64,000 bases of DNA from Stictocephala bisonia (taxonomy: Eukaryota > Arthropoda > Insecta > Hemiptera > Membracidae), in NCBI GenBank assembly GCA_035578905.1, contig JAQJVL010001200.1, positions 1 through 64,000 of the forward strand, given 5' to 3'. Below the pieces are notes generated by a model. It worked only from the letters and a program-made list of their open reading frames with translations, was not told the origin of the DNA and searched no databases. Positions 61,631 through 64,000 of this stretch are shown here, piece after piece. A program made the translations under genes and the position numbers. Positions within the stretch are counted from its first letter, which is position 1; each line of letters opens with the position of its first letter.

Positions 61631-62082
61631 TGAAGTTTATGCGCTGCCAAACCATCCAACCGATCGCCATGAAACTTTAGGATGTTGTCCTTTATACTCC
61701 CAAGATGGTTTCTGTGAAGTTTGATGCAGATCCGTCCACAGGGTCCCGCCCCACGGGCTCCTAAAGATCCCATGTTATTCAAATGGAGAATCTGAATTGT
61801 TTACAAAAAAACATATGACTGTGTGGTTTAATGTAGTTTCACATGCCATAAGCAGATTGAAGTTCTCACAACAACAGTACTGTATATGTTCTGATTTATT
61901 GCAGTTCTACATTTCACCTTGAGAGTGTAGCACACACTACTTTTACTTGATCAGGTGATCTGTATTTGGTGTTAACCTTTTTTCCTCGGTAATTAAAACA
62001 TGTGGTGAAACGTGAAAATAAAAAATAAATAATTATTTGTTTTGCAGTTTACTTTTTATGACATACCTCCTAAAAAATCTAG

Positions 62083-62534
62083 TCTATATTTATAAAAGAG
62101 GATGTTTGTATACATATATATATATATATATATATGTTTGAGGTTTATGCGCTGCCAAACCATCCAACCGATCGCCATGAAACTTTAGGATGTTGTCCTG
62201 TATACTCCCGAGATGGTTTCTGTGAAGTTTGATGCAGATCCGTCCACAGGGTCCCGCCCCACGGGCTCCTAAAGATCCCATGTTATTCTTATGGAGCTAT
62301 TTAATTGATTTATTCATTTGATTAACAGCTGTTAAATAAAAACAAATTGAATAAAATTGTGTAAGGCTAAACTTTTAAAATTAAAAATAATTGAGTACAG
62401 TATTAAATCATATATAACATCAGCTGTTCTAAACTGGATATAAATTGGACACAGTATAAACTGAAAGCATGCTGTACATTTCGATTATATAATCAAATTC
62501 AATATTATGACCGGCGAAGCGGGCGGGTTCAGCT
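62083..62534 (+). mobile_element. Helitron unit 3, directly after a CTAG
   Basis: TCTATATTTATAAAAGAGGA begins right after CTAG (62079-62082) and the unit ends with the cluster's final CTAG. Its middle (62288-62480) differs from units 1 and 2. A head-to-tail join at CTAG/TC may reflect tandem rolling-circle products or a chance nested insertion. Confidence 0.7.
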
Positions 62535-63158
62535 AGTGGTCATATAAAGCTGAAACTACCACTGTAGTATCAACTTGACTGCCATCTAAATCTGTGAACA
62601 CATGATCAATGAGAGTTTTTGAGCCTTTAAATTCTCTAGTGAATGATGTTACAGTGTTTATCAAGCCAAAAGAAGACATAATAGTTACAAATTTATGAGC
62701 TGTAAATGAATCAGTTGCCAGGTCGATGTTAAAGTCACCTATAACAACAGTTCCCCAGCACCCTGAGCCAAATCGGCACAAGCAGTTGGACAATAAATCA
62801 AAAAATACATCATGCTGATTGTTAGGGGGCCGGTAGCCAGCTACCAAGAGCAAATCTCCATCCATAAGCTTTACTTTGGCAGCTGCCAGCTCAATAAGGC
62901 CCTCAATACAATATTCAGAGACGTCTAAGACCTTGTGCTCTATGTGTTCCTTCATGAAAATTGAAACCCCACCTCTTTCTATATTTGAGCGGCAATAACC
63001 TGCTACATTATTAAAACCATTTATTTTCAGTACATTAAATTCATGCAATTGTAGGTTATGTTCTGTTATACATATAATATCTGGTTCCTGGTCTTCAATA
63101 AAAATTTGGAAAGGCTCTAATTTCGACTCAAGGCCTCTTATGTTTTGGTGAGTTATTT

Positions 63159-64000
63159 TTAAATAACTTTGGTACACTTTGCCCACATGTTTTCTAGACC
63201 CATCCACGGAACTCCGTACTGTTTTTGAACTAAATCTAAAAAATTCTTACTGTAAAAAACACGACCACGTGTTGGTCTAGGTTGGGGGTTTTTGGGACAA
63301 GGGTGAAATAAGGGTTGAGTAAGGTTAATCTTTTCTGAATTTTCCTGGTTTTTGTTTATAGAGCTTGAAAAGACGCGAGAGGTGTTATAGTGACTGGAAA
63401 TTCTGTTCTCAGAGTGTTTTGAAGGACAAGCCAGCTGGACATGATCAGGGAAGGAGTTTGGATTGAAACCCTGGTATATAATGCTAGATATCATGTTTGC
63501 AAGACTTTTTTTGTCCCTCATATTAAGATGGAGTCCATGTTTGGTGTAACAAGAACGGTTACATTGGGAAAGGGAGAGGAATAGAGTGTCTGACTGGAGC
63601 TCACAAAAGGTTTTGAGTTTAGAATTTTCTTCTTCGACCAGAAAATAAAGGGAAGGGTCATCATGTCTCTCTGTCAGGCTGACCACAATGGTTTTGACTG
63701 CTGGAGCTTTGCGTAGGAAATCGCCAAGCTCATCAACGATCCCACTACAGCGCTCATTTACAAAGTTGTTTGTACCTGCCATTACCACAAGAAAATCATC
63801 TTTATTCATATTACTAATCACACCTGGAGATACATCAACAACCTGAGCCATTTTAGCGTTTGGTCTGACACTAGCAAATACTTTAAAATTACTTTTAAGC
63901 CTAGACTGAACAAGTTGACCAAGGTTTCTACCGTGGCTATCAGAGAGGATTGTCACCTTTGGACCATTTATCGGTTCATGTTTTGACTGTTTCACAAGAG
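63159..64000 (-). CDS. CR1 copy C ORF1 with SGNH/esterase domain (partial)
   Basis: Open from the right window edge to the stop at 63159; no start codon is visible, so the protein begins outside. The esterase domain shows block I (ILSDSHGRNLGQ), block III (VVMAGTNNFVNE, an Asn where GTND is usual) and block V (YTKHGLHLNMRDKKSLANMI). A low-complexity basic/proline tail follows (PKNPQPRPTRGRVFY). CR1-clade ORF1 proteins often carry this esterase with RNA-chaperone activity. No break is seen in 280 codons. The last 49 bases overlap ORF2. Confidence 0.88.
   Translation of the reverse strand, partial: LVKQSKHEPINGPKVTILSDSHGRNLGQLVQSRLKSNFKVFASVRPNAKMAQVVDVSPGVISNMNKDDFLVVMAGTNNFVNERCSGIVDELGDFLRKAPAVKTIVVSLTERHDDPSLYFLVEEENSKLKTFCELQSDTLFLSLSQCNRSCYTKHGLHLNMRDKKSLANMISSIIYQGFNPNSFPDHVQLACPSKHSENRISSHYNTSRVFSSSINKNQENSEKINLTQPLFHPCPKNPQPRPTRGRVFYSKNFLDLVQKQYGVPWMGLENMWAKCTKVI

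Larger units (their letters stand above)
60844..62534 (+). mobile_element. Helitron cluster (non-autonomous) inserted between A and T
   Basis: Starts TCTATATTTATAAAATAGGA and ends with a GC-rich GACCGGCGAAGCGGGCGGGT then CAGCTAG, directly between A (60843) and T (62535), with no target duplication. TC at the start, CTAG at the end after a short imperfect hairpin, and an A/T target are the Helitron rules. It holds three related units (60939-61544, the flanking outer unit, and 62083-62534), each with TTTATGCGCTGCCAAACCAT and CACAGGGTCCCGCCCCAC. No Rep/helicase gene. Confidence 0.9.
58609..63207 (-). pseudogene. CR1 copy C ORF2: endonuclease and reverse transcriptase
   Basis: Endonuclease (62535-63207): HQNIRGLESKLEPFQIF, IICITEHNLQLHEF (Glu), VVIGDFNIDLATDSF, GSKTLIDHVFTDL and SALYDH. 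The Helitron then splits the His codon and the frame goes on YAQTAVIKHQ. An in-frame TAA lies near 60655. After it the frame is open to about 58880: IIKPIKKNKSDNSCPNFRPI, FFDLSRAFDNVNHDLLLKKL (Asp), IASGVPQGSVLGPVLF, LCLFADDTSLSVSG (DD), VKFLGLHLDNTLNFHSH and FFNKLPVELKLESNLSKF. One frameshift near 58880 precedes the end SYYSVHEFLAGGS. All RT catalytic residues are intact. ORF2 overlaps the end of ORF1 by about 49 bases in another frame, with no ATG at its start. Confidence 0.92.
58391..64000 (-). mobile_element. CR1-type LINE copy C, nearly complete
   Basis: A minus-strand LINE running off the right edge. The 3' tail at 58391-58430 is AATAAATGACTTATTGACTT plus further GACTTAT units. ORF2 spans 58609-63207 and ORF1 63159-64000. 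A Helitron cluster (60844-62534) interrupts ORF2. It is the best preserved LINE in the window and a good reference for copies A and B. Confidence 0.9.

Overview
This is AT-rich insect nuclear DNA, possibly hemipteran (order is a guess). The only recognisable host gene is an hnRNP A/B-type RNA-binding protein (Hrb87F/Hrb98DE/hnRNP A1 family) on the minus strand. Three exons are visible: 30012-30157 (first half of RRM1), 24459-24790 (end of RRM1 plus most of RRM2) and 1517-1681 (end of RRM2 plus an RGG box). Their splice sites and codon phases fit exactly. The introns (5.2 kb and 22.8 kb) and most of the remaining sequence are nested transposable elements. The initiator exon and the C-terminal glycine-rich end were not found.

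Layout. 0-8.5 kb: a pogo-type MITE, hnRNP exon C, a piggyBac 5' end, then a 5.2-kb DNA transposon (Tn1, 3256-8500) with ~500-bp inverted termini and a 4-bp target duplication. 8.8-12.9 kb: a hAT-type element filled with a repeat family that itself carries a TTAA element. 14.2-23.6 kb: a CR1-type LINE split by a second member of the Tn1 family (Tn2, 15990-22020), which is split by another LINE, which holds a 293-bp insertion. 24.2-30.2 kb: hnRNP exons B and A with a foldback and a LINE-in-LINE-in-piggyBac stack between them. 30.3-33.5 kb: a rosa-like (about DD41D) mariner and a piggyBac 5' half. 33.7-41.8 kb: an 8.1-kb TTAA element with very long inverted arms and a SINE. 41.9-50.9 kb: a hAT-type element holding three TTAA elements and a LINE with a PHD-finger ORF1. 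50.9-52.9 kb: two TTAA elements sharing one TTAA. 53.5-64 kb: two CR1 LINEs tail to tail, one split by a piggyBac (with a SINE inside), the other by a Helitron cluster placed exactly between A and T.

Two patterns stand out. First, Tn1 and Tn2 form a DNA transposon family with a DDE-like transposase I cannot place, termini GGGTCATTCC/GGGTCAATCC and 4-bp duplications (TGAC, AGTC). Second, ten complete and two partial TTAA-bounded, mostly TTAACCC-ended elements occur in 64 kb, and most carry their own short palindrome repeated near the ends. This resembles the palindromic site bound by the cysteine-rich domain of piggyBac transposase, but with a different sequence in each family.

Nearly every mobile-element gene is broken. 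The least damaged is the CR1 at the right edge, whose ORF2 would be open except for a Helitron, one nonsense codon and one frameshift. All calls come from reading the sequence; no database search was run.
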